Positions 6,961-14,205 of a DNA stretch of 17,213 bases are shown here, piece after piece. This DNA is from Candidatus Gastranaerophilales bacterium (lineage in GTDB: Bacteria; Cyanobacteriota; Vampirovibrionia; Gastranaerophilales; Gastranaerophilaceae). A model generated the notes under the pieces. It was not told the DNA's origin and did no database searches. It saw only the letters and a program-made list of their open reading frames with translations. The stretch is taken from contig CALVEE010000112.1 in the NCBI GenBank assembly GCA_944326495.1, forward strand, positions 1 through 17,213, written 5' to 3'. How positions within the stretch are numbered: the first letter of the stretch is position 1; every line of letters starts with the position of its first letter. Both the position numbers and the translations under genes were made by a program.

Positions 6961-7003
6961 TCTCCCGAAAATACTTTATACATATATAAGTAAATGCGGG
7001 AGA
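6961..7003 (+). promoter_or_regulatory. Inverted repeat overlapping the ribosome site of the 7013 gene
   Basis: TCTCCCG (6961-6967) and CGGGAGA (6997-7003) are perfect 7-bp arms around 29 AT-rich bases that include a -10-like TATA tract. The right arm contains the ribosome-binding sequence GGGAGA, nine bases before ATG 7013. If both arms are transcribed the stem would hide the ribosome site; if transcription starts inside the loop it is more likely a protein-binding palindrome. Confidence 0.45.
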
Positions 7004-7012
7004 TAGATTTTT

Positions 7013-8086
7013 ATGAAGATTGATTTAACTATGCTAAGCGGTAAACTCTTGGAGCTGGCTAAACTTGCTGACGAAAACGGCGGAAATTCTAACGGATATC
7101 TTGATAATGATAAAGAGATTTCGCTTTTTATGAAAGAGGCGGATAAAGCCGTACAAAACGGTGAAGTAAAAGAAGATGATATAAACAAGATTTTCGGATT
7201 TGAAAGGAAAATGTCCGGAGATGATGAAATCAAGAATGCTTATTTAAACCAATTATCGCAGGATGAACGTCGTGAAGTTACAAATAAAACTACACAAAAC
7301 GCAAATAATGAGCTTTATGAAATGTCGCATGAACTGGATAGTATGCTTATAGAAAACGAGATTACCGGTCTTGGCGCACTTTTAAACAGGCTTCCTGTAT
7401 ATGATTTTGAAAAACTTACAGAAAAATATCAGGAAATTCAGACAAGGTATAATAATGCTGAAAATGAAGTTAAAAACTGGTATAAAGATCCTGACAGCAA
7501 AAAAAGCGAGAATGAAAATAAAACTCTGTTTGAAGAGCAGGCCTTAGAAATTCTTGGAATGCCCTATGGTGAATTTGCTCAAAAATACGCCAGTGAGCTT
7601 GCAGAGGTAGCAAAAATTCCGCCAGTAAAGCGCGGGATTTCATCTCCGGGTGAAATTATTATCCATCAGCAGATGGTAGCTGAATTATCAGAGAGTGCAA
7701 AAGAGGTATTTACAAAAGTTTCAAGACTAAATTCTGTTCTGGAAGTTAATTTTAATGCCTGGGAAAATGATATCAGGTATCTGGCAAACGACGAGACAAC
7801 TAACATGACAATGGATGTAATAATGGATTTGGATACTGTTTCTCTAAAAGAGTACGCTGATGCAGAAAACTTTGAAATGCCAAAGAATTGGCTTGTAAAA
7901 AAGAATTTTATTGACTCGATTAATGAGCTGACAGGCGGCGCTGTTGGTATAGATAAACCGCAGGCTGATTTTGTTAATAAACCCCAAACAAAGAAAATAA
8001 TAAAAGACGGGAAAATTATAATAGAAAAAACAAATTCAGACGGCAGTAAAACGTACTATGATATGAGCGGTAAAATCATTCAATAA
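7013..8086 (+). CDS. Hypothetical protein with EF-hand-like N-terminus
   Basis: I do not recognise this 357-residue acidic, probably cytoplasmic protein. No signal peptide or membrane segment is visible. Near the N-terminus, LADENGGNSNGYLDNDKEI (18-36) resembles a calcium-binding EF-hand loop (the NxNGxLD core), followed by NGEVKEDDI (49-57), which could be a degenerate second loop. The middle is helical and charged, with coiled-coil-like stretches (about 95-165). The C-terminal KDGKIIIEKTNSDGSKTYYD (about 329-348) resembles a MORN-like 'DG-x-DGSKTYYD' hairpin. GGGAGA (6998-7003) supports the start. It is 80 bases downstream of recJ on the same strand, with its own possible regulatory inverted repeat, and ends in a bidirectional terminator. 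Codon use looks like its neighbours. Calcium binding is only a suggestion from the motif. Confidence 0.6.
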   Translation: MKIDLTMLSGKLLELAKLADENGGNSNGYLDNDKEISLFMKEADKAVQNGEVKEDDINKIFGFERKMSGDDEIKNAYLNQLSQDERREVTNKTTQNANNELYEMSHELDSMLIENEITGLGALLNRLPVYDFEKLTEKYQEIQTRYNNAENEVKNWYKDPDSKKSENENKTLFEEQALEILGMPYGEFAQKYASELAEVAKIPPVKRGISSPGEIIIHQQMVAELSESAKEVFTKVSRLNSVLEVNFNAWENDIRYLANDETTNMTMDVIMDLDTVSLKEYADAENFEMPKNWLVKKNFIDSINELTGGAVGIDKPQADFVNKPQTKKIIKDGKIIIEKTNSDGSKTYYDMSGKIIQ

Positions 8087-8115
8087 AAAATAGAGGTTTT
8101 AAACCTCTATTTTTT
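8085..8115. terminator. Bidirectional intrinsic terminator between the 7013 gene and serS
   Basis: TAGAGGT and ACCTCTA form a stem around 8091-8109, flanked by A6 on the left and T6 on the right, so it reads as a terminator on both strands. It overlaps the stop codon of each convergent gene, so it serves both. Confidence 0.85.
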
Positions 8116-9376
8116 ATATTTTATCAAATCCTGTATATTTCCTTAAGACCTCCGGAATGATAACTGTTCCGTCCTCTTGCTGGAAGTTTTCTATAATTGC
8201 AGCAAAAGTTCTTCCGACAGCAAGTCCGGAGCCGTTAATCGTATGAACAAATCTTACCTGGCCGTCTTTTGTGCGGTAGCGCATATTGGCTCTTCTTGCC
8301 TGATAGTCGCCGTAGTTTGAACAGCTAGAGATTTCTTTATAGTTGTTATAAGAAGGCATCCAGACTTCTAAATCGAAGCATTTATTTGCACTAAACCCTA
8401 TATCAGCAGAACATAAAGCAACTTTACGATAAGGAAGCCCTAATCTTTCAAGGCAGACTTCTGCATCACGCGTTAATTTTTCGTGTTCGGCAGGACTTGA
8501 TTCCGGAGTTGTTAATTTTACCATCTCCACCTTATTAAACTGGTGAACTCTTATTAAACCTCTTGTGTCTTTTCCTGCAGAACCGGCTTCGCGTCTAAAG
8601 CAGGGAGTATAGGCTGTCATATATTTAGGTAAATCATCTTCTGATAAGATTTCGCCGGAATAAATGTTTGTAACGGGAACTTCCGCTGTCGGAATTAAGT
8701 ATAAATCCTCATCAACACATTTATACATATCTTCCGCGAACTTAGGCAGCTGTCCTGTACCTGTCATAGTAGCAGCGTTTGCCATAAACGGCGGTAAAAT
8801 TTCTTCATATCCGTGCTCTTCCGTATGCAAATCAAGGAAAAATTGGATAATTGCACGCTCTAATCGGGCGCCTTTGCCTCTATAAAGAGTAAATCTTGAT
8901 TGAGAAATCTTAACTCCGCGTTCAAAATCTACAATACCCTTTTCTTCGCACAAATCCCAGTGCGCTTTCGGAGTAAATGAAAATTCAGTAGGTTTGCCCC
9001 AGAATTTAACCGGAACATTATCGTCTTCTGACTGTCCGATTGGGGTTGTTTCGTCCGGAATATTTGGAGTTCTTAAGAGCATATCGCGCTGAATGTTATC
9101 TAAATCAACCTGTTTTTCTTCAAGAGCTTTTATCTCATCGCCGAGTTTTCTGACTTCTTCCTGAATAGCGTCTGTATTTTCGCCGCTCTTTTTAAGCATA
9201 CCGATTTTTTGCGACTCGGATTTCCTTTTGGCTCGAAGTTCATCTGCCTGCGCTTGAACTTTTCTTCTGTCGGCATCAATTGCGATTATTGTATCAATTG
9301 ATAATTCGGGATTTCTTCTTTTTAAAAGTTCGTTAATTTTTTCAGGATTTTCTCTAATCAGTTTAATGTCTAACAT
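8114..9376 (-). CDS. serS: Seryl-tRNA synthetase
   Basis: This class II synthetase charges tRNA-Ser (and tRNA-Sec if present) with serine. It has 420 residues, the usual length. The N-terminal helical arm (about 30-100) is rich in Glu/Lys and forms the tRNA-binding coiled coil. The catalytic core shows TAEVP (230-234, serine site), motif 2 [19 protein letters not shown] (256-274) and motif 3 [10 protein letters not shown] (381-390). The open frame extends 12 codons upstream to 9412, but [10 protein letters not shown] is the family's typical start, and AAGAGGT lies seven bases before ATG 9374-9376, so the shorter form is preferred. It is the last gene of a minus-strand run after queA, separated from it by a palindromic repeat pair, so it may have its own promoter. 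Confidence 0.97.
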   Translation of the reverse strand: MLDIKLIRENPEKINELLKRRNPELSIDTIIAIDADRRKVQAQADELRAKRKSESQKIGMLKKSGENTDAIQEEVRKLGDEIKALEEKQVDLDNIQRDMLLRTPNIPDETTPIGQSEDDNVPVKFWGKPTEFSFTPKAHWDLCEEKGIVDFERGVKISQSRFTLYRGKGARLERAIIQFFLDLHTEEHGYEEILPPFMANAATMTGTGQLPKFAEDMYKCVDEDLYLIPTAEVPVTNIYSGEILSEDDLPKYMTAYTPCFRREAGSAGKDTRGLIRVHQFNKVEMVKLTTPESSPAEHEKLTRDAEVCLERLGLPYRKVALCSADIGFSANKCFDLEVWMPSYNNYKEISSCSNYGDYQARRANMRYRTKDGQVRFVHTINGSGLAVGRTFAAIIENFQQEDGTVIIPEVLRKYTGFDKI

Positions 9377-9472
9377 TCTTAATACCTCTTTTTCTGATTT
9401 CATTTTTAACACAAAAAAGATTAAATGTATAGATTATATATGCCGGCAGTCACCCCGGTAATGTAAAGAGTA

Positions 9473-9577
9473 GTAGGTTGGGTGAAACCCAACAAATAAA
9501 TTAATTTCGTTTTTTTATAATAAAATAAAATTAATGAATTAAATTGGGAATAAATTGTTGGGTTTCACCCAACCTAC
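9473..9577. repeat. MITE-like element with 23-bp perfect terminal inverted repeats
   Basis: The left arm 9473-9495 and right arm 9555-9577 are exact reverse complements and enclose 59 very AT-rich bases. Each arm also folds on itself: GTTGGGT-GAA-ACCCAAC on the left, GTTGGGT-TTC-ACCCAAC on the right. It sits between queA and serS with no coding capacity. Similar GTAGGTTGGGT palindromes are common between genes in cyanobacteria (general knowledge). It may act as a terminator after queA. Confidence 0.75.
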
Positions 9578-9603
9578 GATTTGAGATGAAATTTACCTCT
9601 GTT

Positions 9604-10647
9604 CTAATTTATGAACATGCAATCTCCGTAGCTGTAAAAACGATATTTTTCTTTTATTGCTTCGTGATAAGCTTCAAAGATAAAATCTTTTCCGGCTAAA
9701 GCACTTACCAGCATTAAAAGAGTTGACTTCGGCAAATGAAAATTGGTTATCAGCTTATCAACTACTTTAAACTCATACGGGGGGTAAATAAATAATTCGG
9801 AAGCTCCCCTGCAGGCTTGAATTTGGCCGAACATTTTATAAGCACTTTCTAATGTTCTGACTGTTGTTGTCCCAACTGCCACAAGCTTTTTACCTTCTCT
9901 TTTTGCTTTATTAATCAAATCTGCTGTTTCCTGCTTAATTTCAAAGGTTTCAGAATCCATATGATGGTCAAGAATATTGTCGCATTTTACAGGTCTAAAA
10001 GTGCCAATTCCGACATTCAAAGTAACATAGCCGATTTGTACGCCTTTGTTTTTGAGTTTCTCCAAAATCTCTTGAGTAAAATGCAATCCCGCAGTCGGAG
10101 CTGCTACCGAACCTTCTTTTTTTGCATAAACTGTCTGGTAGCGTTCAAAATCAAGCTTTTTTAATTCTTCATTTGACATTTTGCGCTCAATATACGGCGG
10201 AAGCGGAATATTGCCGACTCTATGTAGAATTTCAAAAATATCCCCCTCATAAATCATCTGAACAAGCCATTTTCCGTCATCCGGAAGAGGCATTTTAACT
10301 TCGCAGGATAATTCATCGGAAATTTTAATCCCGGTTCCGACCCGAACCCTCTTAGAAGGCTTAATCAAAACTTCCCAAATTTTATTTTCTCTTTCTTTTA
10401 AAAGAAAAACCTCAATCTTAGCTCCGGTATCCTTATAGCCGTAAAGGCGCGCCGGAATAACTTTTGTATCATTTAAAATCAATATATGATTTTCGTCTAA
10501 TAAATCAACAATATCGTAAAAATGTTTATTCAAAATTTCATGCTTGTCTCTATTCAGAACCATCATACGGGAATTCTCGCGTTTGTCGCTCGGACGCTGC
10601 GCGATTAATCCTTCCGGTAATTCATAGTCAAATTCTGATAAAAGCAT
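9604..10647 (-). CDS. queA: S-adenosylmethionine:tRNA ribosyltransferase-isomerase
   Basis: QueA transfers and isomerises the ribose of SAM onto preQ1-modified tRNA, giving epoxyqueuosine at the wobble position of GUN-anticodon tRNAs. The protein has 347 residues, normal for the family. Landmarks are LIAQRPSDKRENSRMMVL (14-31), LNDTKVIPARL (58-68), the signature APTAGLHFT (183-191), NVGIGTFRPV (211-220), VGTTTVRTLE (258-267) and TNFHLPKSTLLMLVSALAG (301-319). The C-terminus reads YGDCMFIN, where GDAM is more usual. The open frame extends to 10716, but LLSEFDYELPE is the typical start, and AAAGGAT lies six bases upstream of ATG 10645-10647. It lies between yidC and serS on the same strand; repeat elements on both sides argue against a tight operon. 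Confidence 0.97.
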   Translation of the reverse strand: MLLSEFDYELPEGLIAQRPSDKRENSRMMVLNRDKHEILNKHFYDIVDLLDENHILILNDTKVIPARLYGYKDTGAKIEVFLLKERENKIWEVLIKPSKRVRVGTGIKISDELSCEVKMPLPDDGKWLVQMIYEGDIFEILHRVGNIPLPPYIERKMSNEELKKLDFERYQTVYAKKEGSVAAPTAGLHFTQEILEKLKNKGVQIGYVTLNVGIGTFRPVKCDNILDHHMDSETFEIKQETADLINKAKREGKKLVAVGTTTVRTLESAYKMFGQIQACRGASELFIYPPYEFKVVDKLITNFHLPKSTLLMLVSALAGKDFIFEAYHEAIKEKYRFYSYGDCMFIN

Positions 10648-10681
10648 TTTGATATCCTTTGTTATATCACTGCGGAGAAAA

Positions 10682-10727
10682 CCCCTCCCCGAAATCAAAG
10701 ATTTCGACCCTCCCACAAGGGGAGGGT
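10682..10727. repeat. Dispersed palindromic repeat copy, likely also the yidC terminator
   Basis: This is a compact copy. CCCCTCCCC (10682-10690) is followed by the hairpin GAAATC-AAA-GATTTC (10691-10705), then CCCTCCC-ACAAG-GGGAGGG (10708-10726). The left CCCTCCCC can alternatively pair with GGGGAGGG at the right end, so two folds compete. On the minus strand it starts nine bases after the yidC stop and ends in TTTT, as an intrinsic terminator would; on the plus strand it is followed by CTTTTT. Confidence 0.7.
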
Positions 10728-10735
10728 ATCTCTTT

Positions 10736-11818
10736 TTATTTTTCTTTTATTTGTTTTGCGTTAGCTAAATCAATATCATCAACCTTTGCTTCTTTTTTTG
10801 CATCTTCTTTTTCAAGCTGTTTGTTTATAATAACAGTCTGGATTACCTGGAAGATGTTGCTTGAAATTAAATATAAAAGAACGCCGGCAGGTATCGGTAT
10901 AATTACAAAAGTAAATGTAAGCATAATCGGCATAAATGTATTCATGGATTTTTGCATAGCTTTTTGAGCTTCATCTTGCTGAATATTTTTATTCATAGCC
11001 ATCATTGCTTTTTGTGAGAATACCATTGTAACTGCAAATAGAATTATTAAAAGCAATACGTCATAGTGAAAAGAAGTTTTAACTTCTTTTGTCGGTATTG
11101 TACTAATCAAAATTCCGTCTTTTCTTACGAAAGTCATTTTTTCAGACTCTTTAGTCTGAATATCTGTTACCTGAATATCTGCTTTTTCTATCTGGTCAAG
11201 CTGGCTGAACTTTAAATTCAAGCTGTCTAAACTTACTTTAAAATCAGCAGGCTCGCCCGGTTTTAAATCTCCTTGTACCTCTACTGCCTTATTAGGTTTT
11301 TCTATCTTAACATTTTCAAGCGGCTCATTAACACCTTTTAAATATACCGTTGCAGTTTTACCGGTCATAAATGAATCATACTTAGACAAACCAAAAGTTC
11401 CGTTATTAGAAACACCTGCAGAAGTCTTAAGAGTTGCATCTAATCTGTTTATAAATAAAAACTGTGAATCGCCAGCCATTTGAATAAATTGCGGGCTCAT
11501 TAATGTTGAATAAAGCAGGATGAATATAGGCATTTGAATAAGAAGCGGGAAACACCCTGCCATCGGGTTAAATTTATGCTCCTTATAAAATTCCATCATT
11601 TTTTGCTGCATTACCTGCGGGTTGCTTTTATATCTTTCCTGAATTGCTTTCATCTTAGGCTGGAGCATCTGCATTGTGCGCATAGAGCGCTGCTGCGAAA
11701 GCCCTAAAGGCCACATTGCAAGCCTTACGATTACAGTCAATAATATAATCCCGATGCCATAGCTTCCGGCAAATGACAACATCTTTAAAACGTCGATAGT
11801 TAGTGTAGTAAAATCCAT
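10736..11818 (-). CDS. yidC: Membrane protein insertase YidC/Oxa1 with enlarged periplasmic loop
   Basis: YidC inserts and folds inner-membrane proteins, alone or with SecYEG. The protein has 360 residues. TM1 is about 19-40 and carries the conserved groove Arg (R32 in TVIVRLAMWPL). The cytoplasmic hairpin 44-83 is followed by TM2 (88-107, CFPLLIQMPIFILLYSTLM). TM3 is about 252-269, and TM4-5 about 295-332 (FMPIMLTFTFVIIPIPAGVLL). The C-terminal tail is charged. Between TM2 and TM3 lies a ~125-residue insert (about 125-250), beta-rich by eye; ordinary Gram-positive YidC lacks it, and the E. coli large periplasmic domain sits elsewhere, between its TM1 and TM2. GAAGAGG lies just upstream of ATG 11816-11818. 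It is not next to rpmH/rnpA as in many bacteria, but follows the flagellar genes across a 130-base gap with a hairpin. Confidence 0.94.
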   Translation of the reverse strand: MDFTTLTIDVLKMLSFAGSYGIGIILLTVIVRLAMWPLGLSQQRSMRTMQMLQPKMKAIQERYKSNPQVMQQKMMEFYKEHKFNPMAGCFPLLIQMPIFILLYSTLMSPQFIQMAGDSQFLFINRLDATLKTSAGVSNNGTFGLSKYDSFMTGKTATVYLKGVNEPLENVKIEKPNKAVEVQGDLKPGEPADFKVSLDSLNLKFSQLDQIEKADIQVTDIQTKESEKMTFVRKDGILISTIPTKEVKTSFHYDVLLLIILFAVTMVFSQKAMMAMNKNIQQDEAQKAMQKSMNTFMPIMLTFTFVIIPIPAGVLLYLISSNIFQVIQTVIINKQLEKEDAKKEAKVDDIDLANAKQIKEK

Positions 11819-11851
11819 GTCCTCTTCCCTAAATTTTATTCTGATATCAAA

Positions 11852-11873
11852 AAAGTGTACATACGTACACTTT
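11852..11873 (-). terminator. Perfect 9-bp hairpin with T-run, probable terminator of the fliLMN genes
   Basis: AAAGTGTAC and GTACACTTT enclose a 4-base loop. On the minus strand the stem runs directly into further Ts. It lies between fliN and yidC, so it would end fliLMN transcripts before yidC. The stem is AT-rich, so a protein-binding palindrome is possible. Confidence 0.5.
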
Positions 11874-11920
11874 CAAGATACTTTAAATATACTACCAAGT
11901 CAAGATTAGCCCTCTTGCCT

Positions 11921-11959
11921 CTTTACCCCTTATCTTTACCCCTAATTTTTACCCCTCAT
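11921..11959. repeat. Three tandem 13-bp repeats at the end of fliN
   Basis: CTTTACCCCTTAT, CTTTACCCCTAAT and TTTTACCCCTCAT are adjacent 13-base units. On the minus strand each reads as a GGGGTAA core, and the first one encountered contains the actual fliN stop codon. The unit length is not a multiple of three, so it is not a coding repeat. Confidence 0.75.
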
Positions 11960-12419
11960 CTTTGGCAGAATTTGAACTAAGCGTATTCAATCTTCTTGCT
12001 GGGTCTGTGATGTGAGTAATTCTTAGCCCAAAATTATCTTCGATAACAACAACTTCTCCATACGCAATTAATTTCCCGTTTGCATATAATTCAACCGGCT
12101 CGCCGGCGGCTTTATTCAGCGTAACAATAGACCCCTTGGTCAGCTCAAGAACTTTTTTTATCGGGAGTTCGGTTTTTCCGAGCTCTACGGTTAATTGCAG
12201 CTTTACATCAAGAAGTATATTCAAATTCTGATTAGGCGGCCCCTGTACCTGATCTAAATCCTCGAAAGACGCAAATTGAACCGGCTGTACAGTTACAGTC
12301 TTATCGTCTCCGTCATTATTCTCTGTATCTTGAATATCTTCAGTTTCAATATCTTCTACAGGGATTTCATTCTCATTATTTATGTCATTTGTATCTTTTA
12401 TATCGTCATTATCCGGCAT
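11949..12419 (-). CDS. fliN: Flagellar motor switch protein FliN
   Basis: FliN is the lower C-ring component that, with FliM, sets rotation direction and helps dock export cargo. Of 156 residues, the C-terminal part (about 64-143) is a SpoA domain: NLNILLDVKLQLTVELGKTE, then LELTKGSIVTLNKAAGEPVE and the hallmark NGKLIAYGEVVVIEDNFGLR. The first ~60 residues are an acidic Asp/Glu/Asn-rich linker, longer than the E. coli one but common in other phyla. GAGAGG precedes ATG 12417-12419, which lies 14 bases after the fliM stop. It is the last gene of fliL-fliM-fliN. The export genes fliO/fliP that often follow are absent here; yidC comes next instead. Confidence 0.94.
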   Translation of the reverse strand: MPDNDDIKDTNDINNENEIPVEDIETEDIQDTENNDGDDKTVTVQPVQFASFEDLDQVQGPPNQNLNILLDVKLQLTVELGKTELPIKKVLELTKGSIVTLNKAAGEPVELYANGKLIAYGEVVVIEDNFGLRITHITDPARRLNTLSSNSAKDEG

Positions 12420-12433
12420 TTAAAAAACCTCTC

Positions 12434-13414
12434 TTATAAATAATTCCTCAATAATTCATGCATTTCATCATAGACATCTGTTATTTTAACACAAACTTTA
12501 TCTTTTAATGTTCCGGGCCTGGCAAAGAATTTCTTCTCTCCGTTAATTTTCACAATTAAATCATCCTGAACTCTGTTATCGAGCTTTAATATATCGCCTT
12601 CCGAGAGCTGCAGAAAATCATCCAGAGTTATGCTGCATTGTCCGAATTGAACTCGTACATCTACATTTGAAGTGTTTATTTTGGAAATCATTTTCATCCG
12701 CTCATCATTAGACGCAACAAGACCTTTTGTCTGGAAAATATGCTGCGTGCTCAAGTGTCCTAAAACCGCTTCTAAAACAGGGTAAGGGAAGCAGATACTG
12801 AATAGCCCGAAATGTTTACCCTGAATTTGTACCTCAAATGTCAAAAGTGCAACAATTTCTCCCGCTGTTGCAACCTGAATTGACTGATAATTATCATCAA
12901 GGCTGATAAATTTTCCGGATACCGGAATAATCGCATTCCAGGAGTCTTCAAGCTGTTTAATAATTATATTAATAACTTTTTTAGCGAGCGCTTTTTCTAT
13001 ATCTGTTAATTCTCTTGTCTGTGCATCAATCGTTCCGACTCCGCCTAGCATTCTGTTTACAATACAGGATATAACTTCAAAGCTTATCCCGAGAAGAATC
13101 TGCCCAGAAAGCGGTTCAAATTCAAATACCCCGACACTTATAGGAGAAGGCATTGAGCGCACAAATTCTTCATAAGTAAGCTGGTCAACAGAGACAATCT
13201 CAATTTCAACACGCATACGAAGATAACCGCTCAAGACAAGAGAGATAGCTTTTGAGAATTCTCTGTGGATATCTCTTAAAGCACGCAGGTTATCTTTAGA
13301 AAACTTATCCGGACGTCTGAAATTATAGAGCTTATAACTCTTATGTTCCGAATCCGAAAAATCTTCATCAAGCTCATATGTTTCTATAAAGTTTTCGTTT
13401 TTAGCCTCTGTCAT
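12434..13414 (-). CDS. fliM: Flagellar motor switch protein FliM, without a recognisable CheY-binding N-terminus
   Basis: FliM is the middle C-ring protein linking FliG to FliN. The protein has 326 residues. It shows the conserved NFRRPDKFSKDNLRAL (31-46), the CheC-like middle domain (about 48-230) with RMLGGVG (121-127) and TDIEKALAKKVI, and a C-terminal SpoA domain (about 245-322; VRVQFGQCSITLDDFLQLSEGDIL). The usual N-terminal LSQ-x-EIDALL peptide that binds CheY-phosphate is not present; residues 1-29 are acidic and unrelated in appearance. The start is secure: AGGGGA overlaps the fliL TAG, and only seven bases separate fliL from ATG 13412-13414, so the motif is not hidden upstream in this frame. 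It is co-transcribed with fliL and fliN. Confidence 0.94.
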   Translation of the reverse strand: MTEAKNENFIETYELDEDFSDSEHKSYKLYNFRRPDKFSKDNLRALRDIHREFSKAISLVLSGYLRMRVEIEIVSVDQLTYEEFVRSMPSPISVGVFEFEPLSGQILLGISFEVISCIVNRMLGGVGTIDAQTRELTDIEKALAKKVINIIIKQLEDSWNAIIPVSGKFISLDDNYQSIQVATAGEIVALLTFEVQIQGKHFGLFSICFPYPVLEAVLGHLSTQHIFQTKGLVASNDERMKMISKINTSNVDVRVQFGQCSITLDDFLQLSEGDILKLDNRVQDDLIVKINGEKKFFARPGTLKDKVCVKITDVYDEMHELLRNYL

Positions 13415-13421
13415 TTATCCC

Positions 13422-14027
13422 CTACTGAATAATAAACTGTCCAAAGCTTACTCTTAATACTTCTCTTTCTCCGCCCAGGATAGCATTAACATCATTCGTA
13501 ATCTGTTCTTTTGCAAGCTCTTTCCCCGCAGCCGTAGCCAATTCGGTTGAGGTTTTGCTGGAAAGATTTGTAATAACAGCATCTCTTATAGCCGGTTTAT
13601 ACTGGTTCATTTCTTTTTGTATAGCTTCCATAGGATCAACAGGAGCCGGTGCCGAACCATGTCCGCCATGGCCTCCTCCGCTTTTTTCTTCTGTCTGTTC
13701 AGGGAAGTCTGTATCTTTCTTAGTAACCTCCAATGCAACATTAACCTTCAAATACTTTTTCTGGTTTTCATCACAAAGGTTAAGGATAAAATCTCCCAAA
13801 TCGACAATTATGCCTTTTTGAATTTCGTCTTCGTCTCCTTCACCCTCTGCAAGCTCTTCCTGCGATAAGTTAAGAGTACTGATTTTTTGGCTAATTAAAT
13901 TTTCCATAATTATATAATTGACACCGGCAAATACTATAAACATTATTACGATTGAAGCAAGTGTCATTATCAGGAATTTAGTTATATCCTGCTGTTTTCC
14001 ATCTCCCGGTTTATCATTATCCGCCAT
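13422..14027 (-). CDS. fliL: Flagellar basal-body-associated protein FliL
   Basis: FliL is a single-pass inner-membrane protein around the stator that supports torque and stator stability. The protein has 201 residues: a short cytoplasmic tail, a TM helix (about 17-41), an acidic linker, then the periplasmic stomatin-like domain with VDLGDFILNL (75-84), KYLKVNVALEV (91-101), RDAVITNLSSKTSTEL (148-163) and the closing FGQFIIQ. An unusual insert around 105-135 is Gly/His/Pro-rich (SGGGHGGHGSAPAPVDP). The frame is open to ATG 14037-14039, but GGAG six bases before ATG 14025-14027 supports the shorter start, MADNDK. It is first in fliL-fliM-fliN, and its promoter region is shared with the divergent histidine kinase. 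Confidence 0.92.
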   Translation of the reverse strand: MADNDKPGDGKQQDITKFLIMTLASIVIMFIVFAGVNYIIMENLISQKISTLNLSQEELAEGEGDEDEIQKGIIVDLGDFILNLCDENQKKYLKVNVALEVTKKDTDFPEQTEEKSGGGHGGHGSAPAPVDPMEAIQKEMNQYKPAIRDAVITNLSSKTSTELATAAGKELAKEQITNDVNAILGGEREVLRVSFGQFIIQ

Positions 14028-14056
14028 ACTTTTCTCCATTCATGCTGTACAGTATT

Positions 14057-14065
14057 ATTATATCA
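14057..14065 (-). promoter_or_regulatory. Candidate extended -10 promoter of fliLMN
   Basis: On the minus strand TGATATAAT is an extended -10 (TGn plus consensus TATAAT), about 30 bases before the chosen fliL start. No good -35 for the vegetative sigma factor is visible, which an extended -10 tolerates. I did not find a clear sigma-28 or sigma-54 flagellar promoter here. Confidence 0.45.
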
Positions 14066-14193
14066 ACTCCGGATATATAATTACCACCATTATATGATGT
14101 ATTATTTGCCTTATCTGCAACTCTATTATATCAGGATTTTTTATTTTTGCCAAAGAGAAACTAAATTTATTCGCATTTTTCTTTAAATGATTA

Positions 14194-14199
14194 TATAAT
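14194..14199 (+). promoter_or_regulatory. -10 element of the histidine kinase gene; suggests a leaderless mRNA
   Basis: A consensus TATAAT lies exactly six bases before ATG 14206, so the expected transcription start coincides with the start codon. No ribosome-binding sequence is present between them and the -35 is weak. The repressor gene at 1069 shows the same spacing. Confidence 0.5.
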
Positions 14200-14205
14200 G
14201 TTTTT

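Noticed and set aside
9377..9412. Longer seryl-tRNA synthetase start at 9412
   Set aside because: The extra 12 residues are unlike the family, whereas [10 protein letters not shown] with AAGAGGT upstream is the standard start.
9473..9577. Insertion sequence
   Set aside because: The inverted ends are clear but only 59 AT-rich bases lie between them, with no transposase, and I saw no obvious target duplication.
10648..10716. Longer QueA start at 10716
   Set aside because: The added 23 residues are encoded partly by the palindromic repeat; the internal ATG has a good ribosome site and the family-typical N-terminus.
14028..14039. Longer FliL start at 14039
   Set aside because: No ribosome site precedes it, while GGAG within this stretch is well placed for ATG 14025-14027.
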